From the NCBI RefSeq assembly GCF_004328075.1, contig NZ_SJFN01000001.1, positions 243,819-307,818 of the forward strand: a stretch of 64,000 nt of DNA. The letters are read 5' to 3'. Of this stretch, positions 17,007 to 26,359 are shown piece by piece (the stretch's first letter is position 1; each line of letters opens with the position of its first letter). The notes below the pieces were generated by a model. The model did not search any database. It was given only the letters and a program-made list of their open reading frames with translations, and was not told the DNA's origin. Source of the DNA: Siculibacillus lacustris (GTDB taxonomy: Bacteria; Pseudomonadota; Alphaproteobacteria; Rhizobiales; Ancalomicrobiaceae). A program made the translations under genes and the position numbers.

Positions 17007-18534
17007 GACGCTTCTCCTGGAGCCGTCCGAGGCCGGTGGCCGCGGCGACGATGGTCTCGGCATCGAAGTCGGCGCGCGCCAGTTCGCGCACCGTGTGACC
17101 CTGATGCATGACGATGATGCGGTCGGACATGCCCATCAGCTCGGGGAGCTCGGAGCTGACCATGATCACCGACAGGCCGTCGCGGACCAGTTCGGCGATG
17201 AAGGCGTGGACCGCCGATTTCGATCCCACGTCGATGCCCTTGGTCGGCTCGTCGAGGATGATCACCCCGGGGTGGGTGGCCAGCCATTTGCCGATCACCA
17301 CCTTCTGCTGATTGCCGCCGGAGAGCTCCGAGACCTTCTGATCGAGGGAAGCGCATTTGATCGACAGGCGCTCGCGGAAGCGGTTGCCCACCGCCTGCTC
17401 GGCGCGATCGTTGAGGAACACCCCGTTCTTGGCCAGCGCCCGGGTCAGCGGCAAGGTGAGGTTGTCGCGGATCGACATCGGCAGGATGACCCCGGCGTGC
17501 TGGCGATCCTCGGGCACATAGACGATGCCCTGATCGATGACCTCGCGAGGGCTGCCGTGCGGCATCGGCTTGCCGTTCATCCGCATTTCGCCGCGGTCGA
17601 TCGGCTTCAGGCCGAAGATCGCCTCCATCACCTCGGTGCGGCCGGCACCGACCAGACCGTAGAAGCCGAGCACTTCGCCCTTGTGGAGGGTGAAGGAGAT
17701 GCCGTCGAATTCACGCGCGTTGCCGAGCCCCGAGATCTCCAGCACCGCCTCGCCGATCGTCACCTCGGGCTTGGGGAACAGTTGCGCCACCGAGCGGCCG
17801 ACCATCAGGCGGACGAGATCGTCCTCGGTGACGTCGGCGATGCGGCCCTGGCCGACCCAGGCGCCGTCGCGGAAACAGGTCCAGCGGTCGGCGATGGCGA
17901 AGATCTCGTCGAACTTGTGGGAGATGTAGAGGATCGCCTTGCCCTGGGCCTGCCAGCGCCGGATGATTCCGTAGAGCTCGTGGATCTCGGCCTGGGAGAG
18001 CGCGGCGGTCGGCTCGTCGAGGATCATCACCCGGCTGTCGTGGGACAGGGCGCGAGCGATCTCGACCATGTGTTTCTGAGCGACCGAGAGGGTGTTCATC
18101 GCGGCATCGGCGTCGATGTCCGATTCGAGCTCGCGCAGGATCTCGGCGGCGCGGCGGCGCATGCCCTTCCAGTCGAGGAAGCCGCCGGCCCGGCGCTCCA
18201 GATGGCCCATGAAGATGTTCTCGGCGACCGACAGGTCCTCGAACATCACCGTCTCCTGGTGGACGGCGGTGATGCCGTGGCGCCAGGCGTCCCGGGTGTC
18301 GTGCACCTCGACCTCCTCGCCGGCGACGAAGATGCGGCCGGCGTCGGGGCGGTAGATGCCGGTCATGATCTTGACCGCGGTCGACTTGCCGGCGCCGTTC
18401 TCGCCGATCAGCGCCACCACTTCGCCGGGGTAGAGGTCGAGGTCGACGCCGTCGAGCGCCTTGACGCCGCCGAAGTGCTTCTTGATGCCCTGGAGCGAGA
18501 GGATCGGGCGATCGGTCTCGGATTGCGAGGTCAT
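16999..18534 (-). CDS. rhaT: Rhamnose ABC transporter ATPase RhaT-like (two NBDs)
   Basis: 511 residues from ATG 18534; a GTG three codons earlier is possible and neither has a strong ribosome binding site. Two tandem nucleotide-binding domains of the RbsA/AraG type are present. The first has GENGAGKST, a degenerate signature NTLSVAQKHMVEIARAL and Walker B VMILDEPT. The second has the altered P-loop GLVGAGRTE, the signature LSGGNQQKV and VIILDEPTKGIDVGSK. Only the first P-loop keeps its Lys, as is usual in this family. It energises uptake by RhaP/RhaQ. The name follows rhizobial usage; it is not the E. coli RhaT symporter. Confidence 0.9.
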   Translation of the reverse strand: MTSQSETDRPILSLQGIKKHFGGVKALDGVDLDLYPGEVVALIGENGAGKSTAVKIMTGIYRPDAGRIFVAGEEVEVHDTRDAWRHGITAVHQETVMFEDLSVAENIFMGHLERRAGGFLDWKGMRRRAAEILRELESDIDADAAMNTLSVAQKHMVEIARALSHDSRVMILDEPTAALSQAEIHELYGIIRRWQAQGKAILYISHKFDEIFAIADRWTCFRDGAWVGQGRIADVTEDDLVRLMVGRSVAQLFPKPEVTIGEAVLEISGLGNAREFDGISFTLHKGEVLGFYGLVGAGRTEVMEAIFGLKPIDRGEMRMNGKPMPHGSPREVIDQGIVYVPEDRQHAGVILPMSIRDNLTLPLTRALAKNGVFLNDRAEQAVGNRFRERLSIKCASLDQKVSELSGGNQQKVVIGKWLATHPGVIILDEPTKGIDVGSKSAVHAFIAELVRDGLSVIMVSSELPELMGMSDRIIVMHQGHTVRELARADFDAETIVAAATGLGRLQEKRHA

Positions 18535-18577
18535 GGCGGTCACCGCACGCGAGGACGGGAGGCGAAGGGCGGGAGCC

Positions 18578-18592
18578 GGGGGCCGGGCCCCC
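18578..18592 (-). repeat. Intercistronic hairpin between rhaS and rhaT
   Basis: Perfect arms GGGGGCC and GGCCCCC around one base, extended by flanking GC pairs (GGGCGGG/CCCGCCC). It lies just after the binding-protein gene. Hairpins here commonly protect or attenuate the message so that binding protein is made in excess over the membrane parts. Confidence 0.5.
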
Positions 18593-18613
18593 GCCCTGAG
18601 ATCGCGAGGCGCG

Positions 18614-19630
18614 TCAGAAGATCTTGGCGAACTTGTCGACGTTGGTCTTGTCGAACACGTAGGGCTCCGACATCGCCGCCTCGCCCGACGCGTCGATGGC
18701 GATCGACTTCATGCGGCCGACCTCGATCGTGCTGTTCGGGGCGCCGGTCGCCTTCTTGGTGGCGAGCTGGAAGGCGGCATAGGTCGCGGTGTAGCCGAGG
18801 TCGATCGGGTTCCAGATGGCGAAAGTGTCGACCGCGCCGGAATGGACGTGGCCGGCCATCTCGGAGGGCAGGCCGAGGCCGGTGACGAAGACCTTGCCGA
18901 CCAGCTTCTGGTCGGTGACGGCCTTGGCCGAGGCGGTGATGCCGACGGTGGTCGGGGCGATGATCGCCTTCAGGTCGGGATGCTTGCGGAACAGGCCGAT
19001 GGCTTCGCGATAGCTCTTGTCGGACTGGTCGTCACCGTAGACCACGTCGACCAGCTTCAGATCCTTGTAGGCCGGCTCGGCCAGCACCTTCTTCATCTCG
19101 GCGATCCAGATGTTCTGGTTGGTCGCCTGGGCGGTCGCCGAGAGGATGGCGATCTCGCCCTTGCCGCCGAGGGTCTTGGCGGCCATCTCGATCTGCTTGC
19201 GGCCGATCAGGTCGGCCTTAGACGGATTGAGCTGGAAGACGCGGCCGGCGGGGGCGACGCCGGCGTCGAAGGACATCACGGTGATGCCGCGGGCCATGGC
19301 CTTCTTGGCGACCGGGACCAGCGCGTCGGGATCGTTGGCGGAGATGACGATGGCGTTGACGTTCTGGGCGATCAACGAGTTGATGATGTCGATCTGGCCT
19401 TCGGCGGTCGGGGTGGTGGGTCCGGTATAGATCAGCTTGGCGCCGGGCAGCGCCTTGATCGCCTCTTCGCCGCCTTCGTGGGCGGCGTCGAAGAAGCCGT
19501 TGCCGAGGTTCTTGACGACCATGGCGATGCGCACGTCGTCGGCGCGGGCGGCGAGGCTCGCGCCCAACACGGACGCGGCGGCGAGGATCGTGGCGGCGGC
19601 CAACTTGCCGAAATGGAGCTTCACACTCAT
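18614..19630 (-). CDS. rhaS: Rhamnose ABC transporter periplasmic binding protein RhaS-like
   Basis: 338 residues from the ATG at 19630 (MSVKLHFGK). An ATG two codons earlier is only 2 bases from the GGAGG ribosome binding site, whereas this one is at a normal 8 bases. A signal peptide ends near SLAARA|DDVRIAM. The rest is a periplasmic-binding-protein fold of the ribose/rhamnose cluster, with VVKNLGNGFFDAAHEGGEEA, DIINSLIAQNVNAIVISANDPDAL and VFVTGLGLPSEM. It captures the sugar and delivers it to RhaTPQ. It follows rhaM by 106 bases in the same operon. The name is the transporter gene of rhizobia, not the E. coli regulator RhaS. Confidence 0.9.
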   Translation of the reverse strand: MSVKLHFGKLAAATILAAASVLGASLAARADDVRIAMVVKNLGNGFFDAAHEGGEEAIKALPGAKLIYTGPTTPTAEGQIDIINSLIAQNVNAIVISANDPDALVPVAKKAMARGITVMSFDAGVAPAGRVFQLNPSKADLIGRKQIEMAAKTLGGKGEIAILSATAQATNQNIWIAEMKKVLAEPAYKDLKLVDVVYGDDQSDKSYREAIGLFRKHPDLKAIIAPTTVGITASAKAVTDQKLVGKVFVTGLGLPSEMAGHVHSGAVDTFAIWNPIDLGYTATYAAFQLATKKATGAPNSTIEVGRMKSIAIDASGEAAMSEPYVFDKTNVDKFAKIF

Positions 19631-19736
19631 CTGCATTTCCTCCGTTTTCTTGCTCTTCGTCGTCTTCTTCGTCGTTCGGGATCGCGGGTCTCGATCCGGC
19701 CGGGCGCTCCGCAGGCGGGACGCGGCGGCGGTCGGA

Positions 19737-20051
19737 TCAAGCGAGGTGGAAGACCTCGACGAGGTCTTCGGAGACCGGGCTGCCGTCGGGGTTCGACGGC
19801 ATGATGTCGGCCATGAACGCCCACCAGCGGCGGCACACGTCGGTGGCGGCCACCGCCGCCCAGCGCTCTTCGCTGTCGATCTCGACCTGGGCGAACAGCA
19901 GGCTGCGTTTCGCATCGAGCCAGATCGAATAGTTCGAAGCGCCGTGGGCGGAGAGTACCGCCGCGAGCTCCGGCCAGATCGCGTCGTGGCGGCGGCGATA
20001 TTCGTCGTGGGCCGCCGGATCGACGGCCATCAGGAAGGCCTTGCGGGTCAT
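19737..20051 (-). CDS. rhaM: L-rhamnose mutarotase RhaM
   Basis: 104 residues, exactly the E. coli RhaM length, and close to it along its length: [45 protein letters not shown] and [13 protein letters not shown]. The enzyme interconverts alpha and beta anomers of L-rhamnose so that RhaA receives its preferred form. The ATG overlaps the rhaD stop as ATGA. It is a cytoplasmic ferredoxin-like dimer in known members, with the catalytic histidine in the HDEYRRRH region. Together with rhaA, rhaB and rhaD it makes the enteric-type catabolic block of this locus. Confidence 0.96.
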   Translation of the reverse strand: MTRKAFLMAVDPAAHDEYRRRHDAIWPELAAVLSAHGASNYSIWLDAKRSLLFAQVEIDSEERWAAVAATDVCRRWWAFMADIMPSNPDGSPVSEDLVEVFHLA

Positions 20052-20911
20052 GCGCGCACCACCTTCGGTGCGAGGTGCCAACCGTCGCGGGCCATCGCCT
20101 CGGCCTGCGGCACGACGCGGAAGCGGGCGGCGAGATCGATCAGGTTCTGCGTCGCCATCGACTGGAACGGGCCGCCCATCGAGATCACCTTGACCAGGAT
20201 CTCGGCCGACTTCTCGGCGGTGTCGATCAGGCCAAAGGCGTCGTCGAGCGTCGGCCCGGCGCCGAACACGCCGTGGAACGGCCACAGGGTCAGCGGCCGG
20301 CGGCCGAGGGCTTCCGCCGTGGCGTCCCCGATGACGTCGGTGCCCGGCACCAGCCAGGGGATCGTCGCCACGCCTTCGGGGAACACCACCAGACATTCGG
20401 TCGAGCCCTCCCACAGCGCCCGGGTGACGTTGGCGTCGGTCCAGGCGAGGACATAGGTCAGCGCGATCAGATTGGTGGCGTGGCAGTGCATGATCACCCG
20501 GTCGCGGCCGGCCGTCGCCTTCTGGCGGGCGAGATGCGACTTGAAGTGGGCCGGCAGTTCCGAGGTCGGGCCGCCGCCGTCGGAATAGCCCCACAGCACC
20601 TCGACCGCGGCGCCGTCGGCGGTCACCCGGATGACCCCGAGATTGGCGGCGGGATCGATCTGGACGTTGCGGAAGAACTTGCCGGTGCCGGTGACGATGT
20701 AGCTCTGACCGGCGATCTCGGGGATCGCCTCGGTCATCGGCAGGCGGCGGGTCTCGCCGATGCCGGCGAGATACGGTGCGACGTCGGCGTCGGTCAGGCG
20801 CAGGCTGACGTTGCCGCCGTTGCGTTCGTCCCAGCCCTTCTCCCACATGTCGGTGGTCGCCTTGACCATCGCCGCGACGAACCAGGCATCGTTCATGGTC
20901 GCGGTCATCAT
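20048..20911 (-). CDS. rhaD: Rhamnulose-1-phosphate aldolase RhaD (class II)
   Basis: 287 residues; E. coli RhaD has 274. Conserved blocks are [35 protein letters not shown], zinc ligands in [27 protein letters not shown] and [14 protein letters not shown]. It splits L-rhamnulose 1-phosphate into dihydroxyacetone phosphate and L-lactaldehyde. The start is the ATG at 20911, which overlaps the rhaA stop; a second ATG follows one codon later. The locus contains a second, bifunctional aldolase at 27382, so two enzymes for the same step may coexist. Lactaldehyde would pass to FucO (reduction) or to the dehydrogenase part of the bifunctional protein. Confidence 0.96.
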   Translation of the reverse strand: MMTATMNDAWFVAAMVKATTDMWEKGWDERNGGNVSLRLTDADVAPYLAGIGETRRLPMTEAIPEIAGQSYIVTGTGKFFRNVQIDPAANLGVIRVTADGAAVEVLWGYSDGGGPTSELPAHFKSHLARQKATAGRDRVIMHCHATNLIALTYVLAWTDANVTRALWEGSTECLVVFPEGVATIPWLVPGTDVIGDATAEALGRRPLTLWPFHGVFGAGPTLDDAFGLIDTAEKSAEILVKVISMGGPFQSMATQNLIDLAARFRVVPQAEAMARDGWHLAPKVVRA

Positions 20912-22182
20912 GCCGCCTCCCGCTCGCTGAGAATCTTCGCCTCGTAGGCCTTCACCACGTCGAGCCAACGGCCGCCGACCGGCACGCCGCGGCTCAGGCA
21001 GTAGTGGTCCCAGACCGCGGTCCAGGGCCCGGACTTGTGTTCCTCGAACAGCGCCAGACGGGTGGCGAAGTCGCCGGCGGCTTCCGCGGCGCGCAGCGCG
21101 GCGCGCGGCTCGAGCAGGGCCTTGAGCAGCGCCTTGCGCATGTTGCGGGTGCCGATCACCCAGGCGGCGATGCGATTGATCGAGGCATCGAAATAGTCGA
21201 GGCCGATCGCCACCCGATCGGTGACGTCGCCGCGCACGATCTCCGAGGCGATCGCCTGGGTCTCGTCGTCGAACAGCACGACGTGGTCGCTGTCCCAGCG
21301 CATCGGCCGCGACACGTGCAGCAGCACCTCGTCGACCAGCGCCAGCACCGCCGACAGCTTGTCGGAGACCACTTCGGTCGGATGGAAATGGCCGGCGTCG
21401 AGGCACAGCATGGTGCCGCGGGCGGCGGCATAGGCGAGGTAGAATTCGTTCGAGCCGACGGTATAGGCCTCGGCGCCGATGCCGAACAACTTGCCCTCGA
21501 CCGCGTCCTTGTGGAAGGCCTTGTCGATCGGCGTGGCGAGGATCTCGTCGAGAGCGTCGCGCAGGCGCAGGCGCGGCGAGAATCGGTCGGCGGGCAGGTC
21601 CTTGGAGCCGTCGGGGATCCAGATGTTCATCACCGAGGGCGTGCCCAGCGCCCGGCCGAAGGATTCCGAGACCCGACGCGAGGCCTTGCAGTGATCGATC
21701 CAGAAGCGACGGATGCCGGCGTCGGGATGGGACAGGGTGCGGTTGTCGGCGCTCAGCGGATGGGAGAAGCAGGTCGGGTTGAAGTCGAGGCCGATGCCGC
21801 GGGCCCTGGCCCAGTCGACCCAGTTGCGGAAATGCACCGGCTCGATTTCGTCGCGGCCCACCGGGCGGTCGGCCTCGAGGTAGATCGCGTGGAGATTGAG
21901 CCGCTTGGGGCCGGGGATCAGCGACATCGCGAGGTCGAGGTCGGCGCGCAGTTGGCCAGGCGTGGCGGCGCGGCCGGGATGGTTGCCGGTGACCTGGATG
22001 CCGCCGGTCAGTTCGCCCGCGGCGGTCTCGAAGCCGCGCACGTCGTCGCCCTGCCAGCAGTGCATCGAGATCGGCACGCCGTCGAGCCGGGCAAGGGCGG
22101 CGTCGACGTCGATGCCGCCGGCCGCGAAGCGATCGCGTGCCGCCTGATAGGCCGCGCGGACGGACGTTTCGGTGATCGTCAC
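20908..22182 (-). CDS. rhaA: L-rhamnose isomerase RhaA
   Basis: 424 residues; E. coli RhaA has 419, and the similarity is strong throughout. Examples are [55 protein letters not shown] and the metal/active-site block [16 protein letters not shown]. It converts L-rhamnose to L-rhamnulose with a divalent metal such as manganese. The start is a GTG at 22182, with AGGAG 8 bases upstream, and it overlaps the kinase stop as GTGA; no ATG sits at the right place. The protein is clearly of the enteric type rather than the unrelated rhizobial RhaI, which suggests that the catabolic block was acquired as a unit. Confidence 0.96.
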   Translation of the reverse strand: MTITETSVRAAYQAARDRFAAGGIDVDAALARLDGVPISMHCWQGDDVRGFETAAGELTGGIQVTGNHPGRAATPGQLRADLDLAMSLIPGPKRLNLHAIYLEADRPVGRDEIEPVHFRNWVDWARARGIGLDFNPTCFSHPLSADNRTLSHPDAGIRRFWIDHCKASRRVSESFGRALGTPSVMNIWIPDGSKDLPADRFSPRLRLRDALDEILATPIDKAFHKDAVEGKLFGIGAEAYTVGSNEFYLAYAAARGTMLCLDAGHFHPTEVVSDKLSAVLALVDEVLLHVSRPMRWDSDHVVLFDDETQAIASEIVRGDVTDRVAIGLDYFDASINRIAAWVIGTRNMRKALLKALLEPRAALRAAEAAGDFATRLALFEEHKSGPWTAVWDHYCLSRGVPVGGRWLDVVKAYEAKILSEREAA

Positions 22183-23648
22183 GGCTGTGTCTCCTGTGGG
22201 TGGCGCCGGCCGACCGAGCGGAAGCGGCGCCGGACCGGATCGGGGACCGATCCGCGGGGTTCGAAGTCTTCGACGGCGAAGGAGCGGCGGACCAGGGTGC
22301 GGGCCTCGTCGACGTCCCGCAGCGCCCCGAGCGCGATCATCTGGACGCAGACGTTGCCGAGCGCCGAGGTCTCGACCGGCCCGGCGGAGACCGGGAGGTC
22401 GCAGGCGTCGGCGGCGAGCTGGTCGAGGAAGCGGTTGCGGCTGCCGCCGCCGACGATGCGCAGCCGCGCGAAGGGCCGCCCGCGCAGATCTTCGAGGGCG
22501 CGCTTCACCTCGGCATAGGACAGCGCCAGACTCTCGAAGACGCAGCGCGCCAGGGCGCCGAGGCCTTCGGGGCGCGGCTCGCCGGTCTCGGCGCAGGCGG
22601 CTTCGACCGCGGCGGTCATCGAGGGCGGCGACAGGAAGCGCTCGTCGTCGAGATCGACCAGCGAGCGCCAGGGTTCGGCAGCCTCCGCGGCGGCGATGAG
22701 TCTCTCCCAGGACGGGTTGCCGGCCTCGTCGCGGATCCGTTGGATCGGCCACATACCCGCGATGTTCTTCAACACGCGGAAGCGGCGGCCCCAGCCGCCT
22801 TCGTTGGAGACGCCGAGGCGCAGAGCCTTGGGCGAGGTGAAGGCTTTCGGGCTCTCGAAGCCCATCAGCGACCAGGTGCCGGAGCTGACGAAGAGATCGT
22901 CGGGCGAGGAGAGCGGGGCGGCGACCACCGCCGACGCGGTGTCGTGGCTGGCCACCGCGATCACCGCGACCGATCGCGCCGGGTCGGCCGACGAGGGAAT
23001 GGTGCCGAGGATGGTGCCGGGTTCGACCGGGCGACCGGCGAGCGGCAGCCGCCCGAGGCCGAGGGCGGCGAGCAGGCCGCGGTCCCAGTCGTCGCCGTGC
23101 AGCCCGTAGAACTGGGTGGTGGTGGCGTTGGTGTATTCGTTGGCGAGGAACCCGGAGAGGCGGAAGATCAGGTAGTCCGGCACCATCAGGAAATGGCGGG
23201 CGCGCGCGAGCAGGTCGGGCTGCAGGCGGGCCAGCGCCGTCAGCTGATAGAGGGTGTTGAAGGGCAGGAACTGGATGCCGGTGCGGCGCCAGATTTCGGC
23301 GCGGGACACTTCGGCGAAGACCCGCTCGCGCTCGCCGTCGGTGCGATGGTCGCGATAAGCCCAGACCGGGCCGAGGCGGCGGAAGTCGGCGTCGAGCAGG
23401 ACGTGGTCGACGGCCCAGCCGTCGATACCGAAGCCGTCGATCGGCCCGGCGGCCTCGGCAGCGGCGAGGCCCTTGCGGATCTCGGCTTCGATCAGGTCGA
23501 CGTCCCAGGTCCACGAGCCGGCGGCGGGACCGGCGACCATCGGCGAGGCGAAGCGATGGACCTCGTCGATCACCAGGCGATCGGCGCGCCGTTCTCCGAC
23601 GATCACCCGCCCACTGCCGGCGCCCAGGTCCACGGCCGCACAACGCAT
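22179..23648 (-). CDS. rhaB: Rhamnulokinase RhaB
   Basis: 489 residues, FGGY sugar-kinase fold. The start at ATG 23648 has GGAGGAG at 8 bases; a frame extending upstream is non-conserved. Family blocks are [28 protein letters not shown] in slightly altered form ([14 protein letters not shown]), [36 protein letters not shown] and RIVGGGSRN. It phosphorylates L-rhamnulose at O1 using ATP. It is the first gene of the operon rhaB-A-D-M-S-T-P-Q on the minus strand, with start/stop overlaps to rhaA. The promoter is probably in 23649-23834, downstream of the fucO terminator. It closely resembles E. coli RhaB. Confidence 0.95.
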   Translation of the reverse strand: MRCAAVDLGAGSGRVIVGERRADRLVIDEVHRFASPMVAGPAAGSWTWDVDLIEAEIRKGLAAAEAAGPIDGFGIDGWAVDHVLLDADFRRLGPVWAYRDHRTDGERERVFAEVSRAEIWRRTGIQFLPFNTLYQLTALARLQPDLLARARHFLMVPDYLIFRLSGFLANEYTNATTTQFYGLHGDDWDRGLLAALGLGRLPLAGRPVEPGTILGTIPSSADPARSVAVIAVASHDTASAVVAAPLSSPDDLFVSSGTWSLMGFESPKAFTSPKALRLGVSNEGGWGRRFRVLKNIAGMWPIQRIRDEAGNPSWERLIAAAEAAEPWRSLVDLDDERFLSPPSMTAAVEAACAETGEPRPEGLGALARCVFESLALSYAEVKRALEDLRGRPFARLRIVGGGSRNRFLDQLAADACDLPVSAGPVETSALGNVCVQMIALGALRDVDEARTLVRRSFAVEDFEPRGSVPDPVRRRFRSVGRRHPQETQP

Positions 23649-23756
23649 CCCGTCGTCTCCTCCGTCGGGGCGACCTCGGCGGGTCCCATCCTTCGACGAT
23701 GGGAGAAGCTTAGCATCGGGTACGGGGGGCATTCCTCGAGAGCGCGGCGTCAAAAT

Positions 23757-23796
23757 CGCTCATCGGCGGTCGAAAATCGAAGATCGGCGATGAGCG
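23757..23796 (-). promoter_or_regulatory. Inverted repeat upstream of rhaB, candidate activator site
   Basis: Nine-base perfect arms CGCTCATCG and CGATGAGCG are separated by 22 bases. They are centred about 128 bases before the rhaB start and downstream of the fucO terminator. E. coli RhaS binds a widely spaced inverted repeat before rhaBAD, so this could be the site for the AraC-type regulator at 26360. That is inference from layout only. Confidence 0.3.
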
Positions 23797-23834
23797 CGGT
23801 CCGACGACGGCGAAGGAGCCTTCGCGCAAACGAG

Positions 23835-23857
23835 AAGGGCGGCCGCCGGCCGCCCTT
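23835..23857 (-). terminator. Terminator hairpin after fucO
   Basis: Perfect 10-base arms AAGGGCGGCC and GGCCGCCCTT with a 3-base loop, 43 bases past the fucO stop on the minus strand. A second palindrome GCCGCGGATCCGCGGC lies at 23875-23890. Together they separate fucO from the rhaB operon. Confidence 0.6.
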
Positions 23858-23899
23858 CCATCGACGTCTGCAGAGCCGCGGATCCGCGGCAGCGGCGCA

Positions 23900-25048
23900 T
23901 CACATCGCTTCGCGGAACAGCGCCAGGACCTGATCGTCGTTCATCGGCACCGGATTGCCCGGGGCGCAGGGATCCTTCTGGGCCTTGGCGACGAAGGTCG
24001 GGAGATCCGCCTCGGTGACGCCGAGTTCGCCGAAGCCGTGGGGGATGCCGACCTTCGCCGACAGATCGCGGATCGCGGCGATGGCGGCGAGCGAGGCGGC
24101 TTCCTCGGACAGACCGGCGGTGTCGACGCCCATCGCCTGGGCGATGCGGGCGAAGCGGGCGACGGCGTGCGGCCGGTTGAAGGCCTCGACGATCGGCAGC
24201 AGGATGGCGTTGCACACGCCGTGCGGCAGATCCTTCACGGCACCGGGCTGATGGGCCATGGCGTGGACATAGCCGAGGCCGGCGGAGTTGAAGGCGAGAC
24301 CGGCGATGAACTGGCCGTAGGCCATCATCTCGCGGGCTTCGAGGTCGTGACCGTCGGCCACGGCGCGCGGCAGGAAGGCGGCGATCAGGCGGATCGCCTC
24401 GAGCGCCGAGAAGTCGGTGAGCACGTGGTGGCCGAGCGAGACATAGGCCTCGATCGCATGGGTCAGGGCGTCCATGCCGGTCGCGGCGGTGGTCGCGGCG
24501 GGAATCCCGAGCATCATCGAGGCGTCGTTGACCGACACGTCCGGAATGATATTGGCGTCGATGATGACCATCTTCACCTGCGCCGCCGGGTCGGTGATGA
24601 CGGCGTTGGAGGTGACTTCCGCGGCGGTGCCGGCGGTGGTGTTGACGGCGATCAGGAAGGCCCCGACTTTTCCGACCTTGCCGACGCCGTTGTAGAGGGT
24701 GATCGGGCCGGGGTTGGCGGAGAGAATGCGCACCGCCTTGCCGGTGTCGATCGGGCTGCCGCCACCGACCGCGACGATCGAATCACAGCCTTCGGCCTGG
24801 AAGATCGCGAAGGCCGCCTCGACCTGGATGACGGTCGGATTGGGGACCACGCCGTCGTAGATCGCCGGGGTGAGGCCGGCGGCCTTCAGGCCGTCGACCA
24901 GCGGCTGGACCACGCCGAGCCGGGTGAGCGTCGAGTCCGTGACGATCAGCGGCTTGACGCAGCCGTGGGCGACGAGCTCGGCCGGGACGTCGGCGAGAGC
25001 GCCGGCACCGGAGAGATTGATCTTGGGGAAACACAGGCGAAAGGTCAT
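23900..25048 (-). CDS. fucO: Lactaldehyde reductase FucO (iron-containing alcohol dehydrogenase)
   Basis: 382 residues, the E. coli FucO length. The start is ATG 25048 with GAGGA 7 bases upstream. It has a group III Fe-dependent alcohol dehydrogenase fold: nucleotide-binding VGGGSPIDTGKAV, metal-ligand regions around VSVNDASMMLGIP and TGMDALTHAIEAYVS, and AMAHQPGAVKDLPHGVCNAILLP. It reduces L-lactaldehyde from the aldolase step to L-1,2-propanediol with NADH, balancing redox when oxygen is limited. It sits between the DeoR regulator and rhaB, with its own ribosome binding site and terminator, so it may be expressed separately or by read-through from the regulator. Confidence 0.93.
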   Translation of the reverse strand: MTFRLCFPKINLSGAGALADVPAELVAHGCVKPLIVTDSTLTRLGVVQPLVDGLKAAGLTPAIYDGVVPNPTVIQVEAAFAIFQAEGCDSIVAVGGGSPIDTGKAVRILSANPGPITLYNGVGKVGKVGAFLIAVNTTAGTAAEVTSNAVITDPAAQVKMVIIDANIIPDVSVNDASMMLGIPAATTAATGMDALTHAIEAYVSLGHHVLTDFSALEAIRLIAAFLPRAVADGHDLEAREMMAYGQFIAGLAFNSAGLGYVHAMAHQPGAVKDLPHGVCNAILLPIVEAFNRPHAVARFARIAQAMGVDTAGLSEEAASLAAIAAIRDLSAKVGIPHGFGELGVTEADLPTFVAKAQKDPCAPGNPVPMNDDQVLALFREAM

Positions 25049-25204
25049 GGGTCGTTCCTCGTGCGGCGGAACGCGTTGTTGCACCGGGCGTCGGCCCGGC
25101 GGGGCGAGCGGAAGGGCGTCGGACCGCGGCGTTCCGCCTGCGTGGCCCGATCGGTCGTCTCCCTTCCGTTCGAATGGGGTCGATTGCGGCGCCGCACGCG
25201 CCGA

Positions 25205-26107
25205 TCATCCGTCGAAGGCGAAGGCCACGGCATCGCCGCCACGACCACCGCCGATGCGGGCGCCTTCGGCGCGCTCGCGATCGTCGACGGCCGGCGTGTC
25301 GGCGGCGCGCCACTGGACCGGGGGCCGGGTGCCGGCGGTCTCGACGACGGTGACGGCGACACCGGCCTGGGTCAGCATAGCCACCGTGCGCTCGTCGACG
25401 CCGTCGTCGGTGACCACCCGGTTCACGCGGTTCAGCGGGCACATGATCATGCCGCCGTGGAGCCGAAACTTGCTCGAATCGACCAGCAGCACCACTTCGG
25501 CGGCGCGACGCATCATCTTCTGCGAGGCGCGCACCAGGAGCGGGTCGCCGTCCATGGCGCCGAAGGCGCCGACGCCCATGGCGCCGATGAACACCTTCTG
25601 GGCGAGGAAATTGTCGAGACTGTCGTGTTCGAAGGGGCTGAGCACCAAGTTGTGCTCGCGGTAGACCTCGCCGCCGGCCAGGATCACCCGTCCGTCGCCC
25701 TCGGCGATCAGCGGCAGGGCGACGGCGAGCGAATTGGTCAGCACGTTGACCGGGCGGCCGATGAGATATTCGACCATGCCGCGGGTGGTGGTGCCGCCGC
25801 CGATCATCACCGTCTCGTGGTCGTTGCACAGCGCCGCCGCCTCGCGGGCGATGGCCCGCTTCTGCGCAGCGGCGATCGCCGAGGTGGCGGCCCAGCCGCG
25901 GGTCGACAGACGATCCGGCGTGGCGTCGTCGAGCCGCTCGGCGCCGCCATGGACCTTGCGCAGCAGACGGGCGTCGGACATGTCGGAAATGTCGCGCCGG
26001 ATGGTCGCCTCCGAAGCGCCGGTCGAGCGGGTCAGCGCCGCGACCGTGACCACCCGCGTCTCCGTGAGCGCTCTGAGAATGGCCTGACGCCGTTCGATCT
26101 GATGCAC
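25205..26107 (-). CDS. DeoR-family regulator of the rhamnose locus
   Basis: 300 residues. The N-terminal HTH_DeoR domain has RRQAILRALTETRVVTVAALT and ASEATIRRDISDMSDARLLRKVHGGAE. The DeoRC sensor domain follows, with VMIGGGTTTRGMVEYL, VLTNSLAVALPLI, the VGAFGAMDGDPLL region and VVLLVDSSKF. The tail is about 45 residues longer than usual and polar. Rhizobial rhamnose loci are controlled by a DeoR protein called RhaR, so this is the likely counterpart, responding to a phosphorylated intermediate. It is divergent from an AraC-family gene. A TGATCGA repeat lies 50 bases upstream of its start (26157-26172), and a matching one precedes the bifunctional aldolase gene. Confidence 0.87.
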   Translation of the reverse strand: MHQIERRQAILRALTETRVVTVAALTRSTGASEATIRRDISDMSDARLLRKVHGGAERLDDATPDRLSTRGWAATSAIAAAQKRAIAREAAALCNDHETVMIGGGTTTRGMVEYLIGRPVNVLTNSLAVALPLIAEGDGRVILAGGEVYREHNLVLSPFEHDSLDNFLAQKVFIGAMGVGAFGAMDGDPLLVRASQKMMRRAAEVVLLVDSSKFRLHGGMIMCPLNRVNRVVTDDGVDERTVAMLTQAGVAVTVVETAGTRPPVQWRAADTPAVDDRERAEGARIGGGRGGDAVAFAFDG

Positions 26108-26156
26108 GTTCCACGCCTCCGAGGGTCGCCGTCAGTCATAGCCGGCGCGGGTCGAG

Positions 26157-26172
26157 CGATCAAGTTCGATCA
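26157..26172 (-). promoter_or_regulatory. Candidate DeoR-type operator, copy 1
   Basis: On the minus strand this reads TGATCGAACTTGATCG, a direct repeat of TGATCG with a 10-base period. It lies between the divergent DeoR and AraC genes. The same pattern, TGATCGATTTTGATCG, occurs at 27280-27295. Tandem half-sites one helical turn apart are typical of DeoR-family operators. Confidence 0.45.
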
Positions 26173-26359
26173 TATACGTCGAAACATCTAAGGAAACCGC
26201 GCGTGTTTTGCGCTGGCTATGATCGCTTTTGCGCGATATGGTCGGCGACTGCGAAGTCGAATGGGGACATCAGATCCACCCCGGAACGCCGCGCGAACCT
26301 CTGCGGAGGGGCTGCACGTCGCTTTCCGCGTCGACGCGCAACGTCCAGGGAGGCGACAC

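Noticed and set aside
16999..18534. Naming the ATPase as the E. coli RhaT symporter equivalent
   Set aside because: It is clearly a two-domain ABC ATPase; the shared gene name is a coincidence of rhizobial nomenclature.
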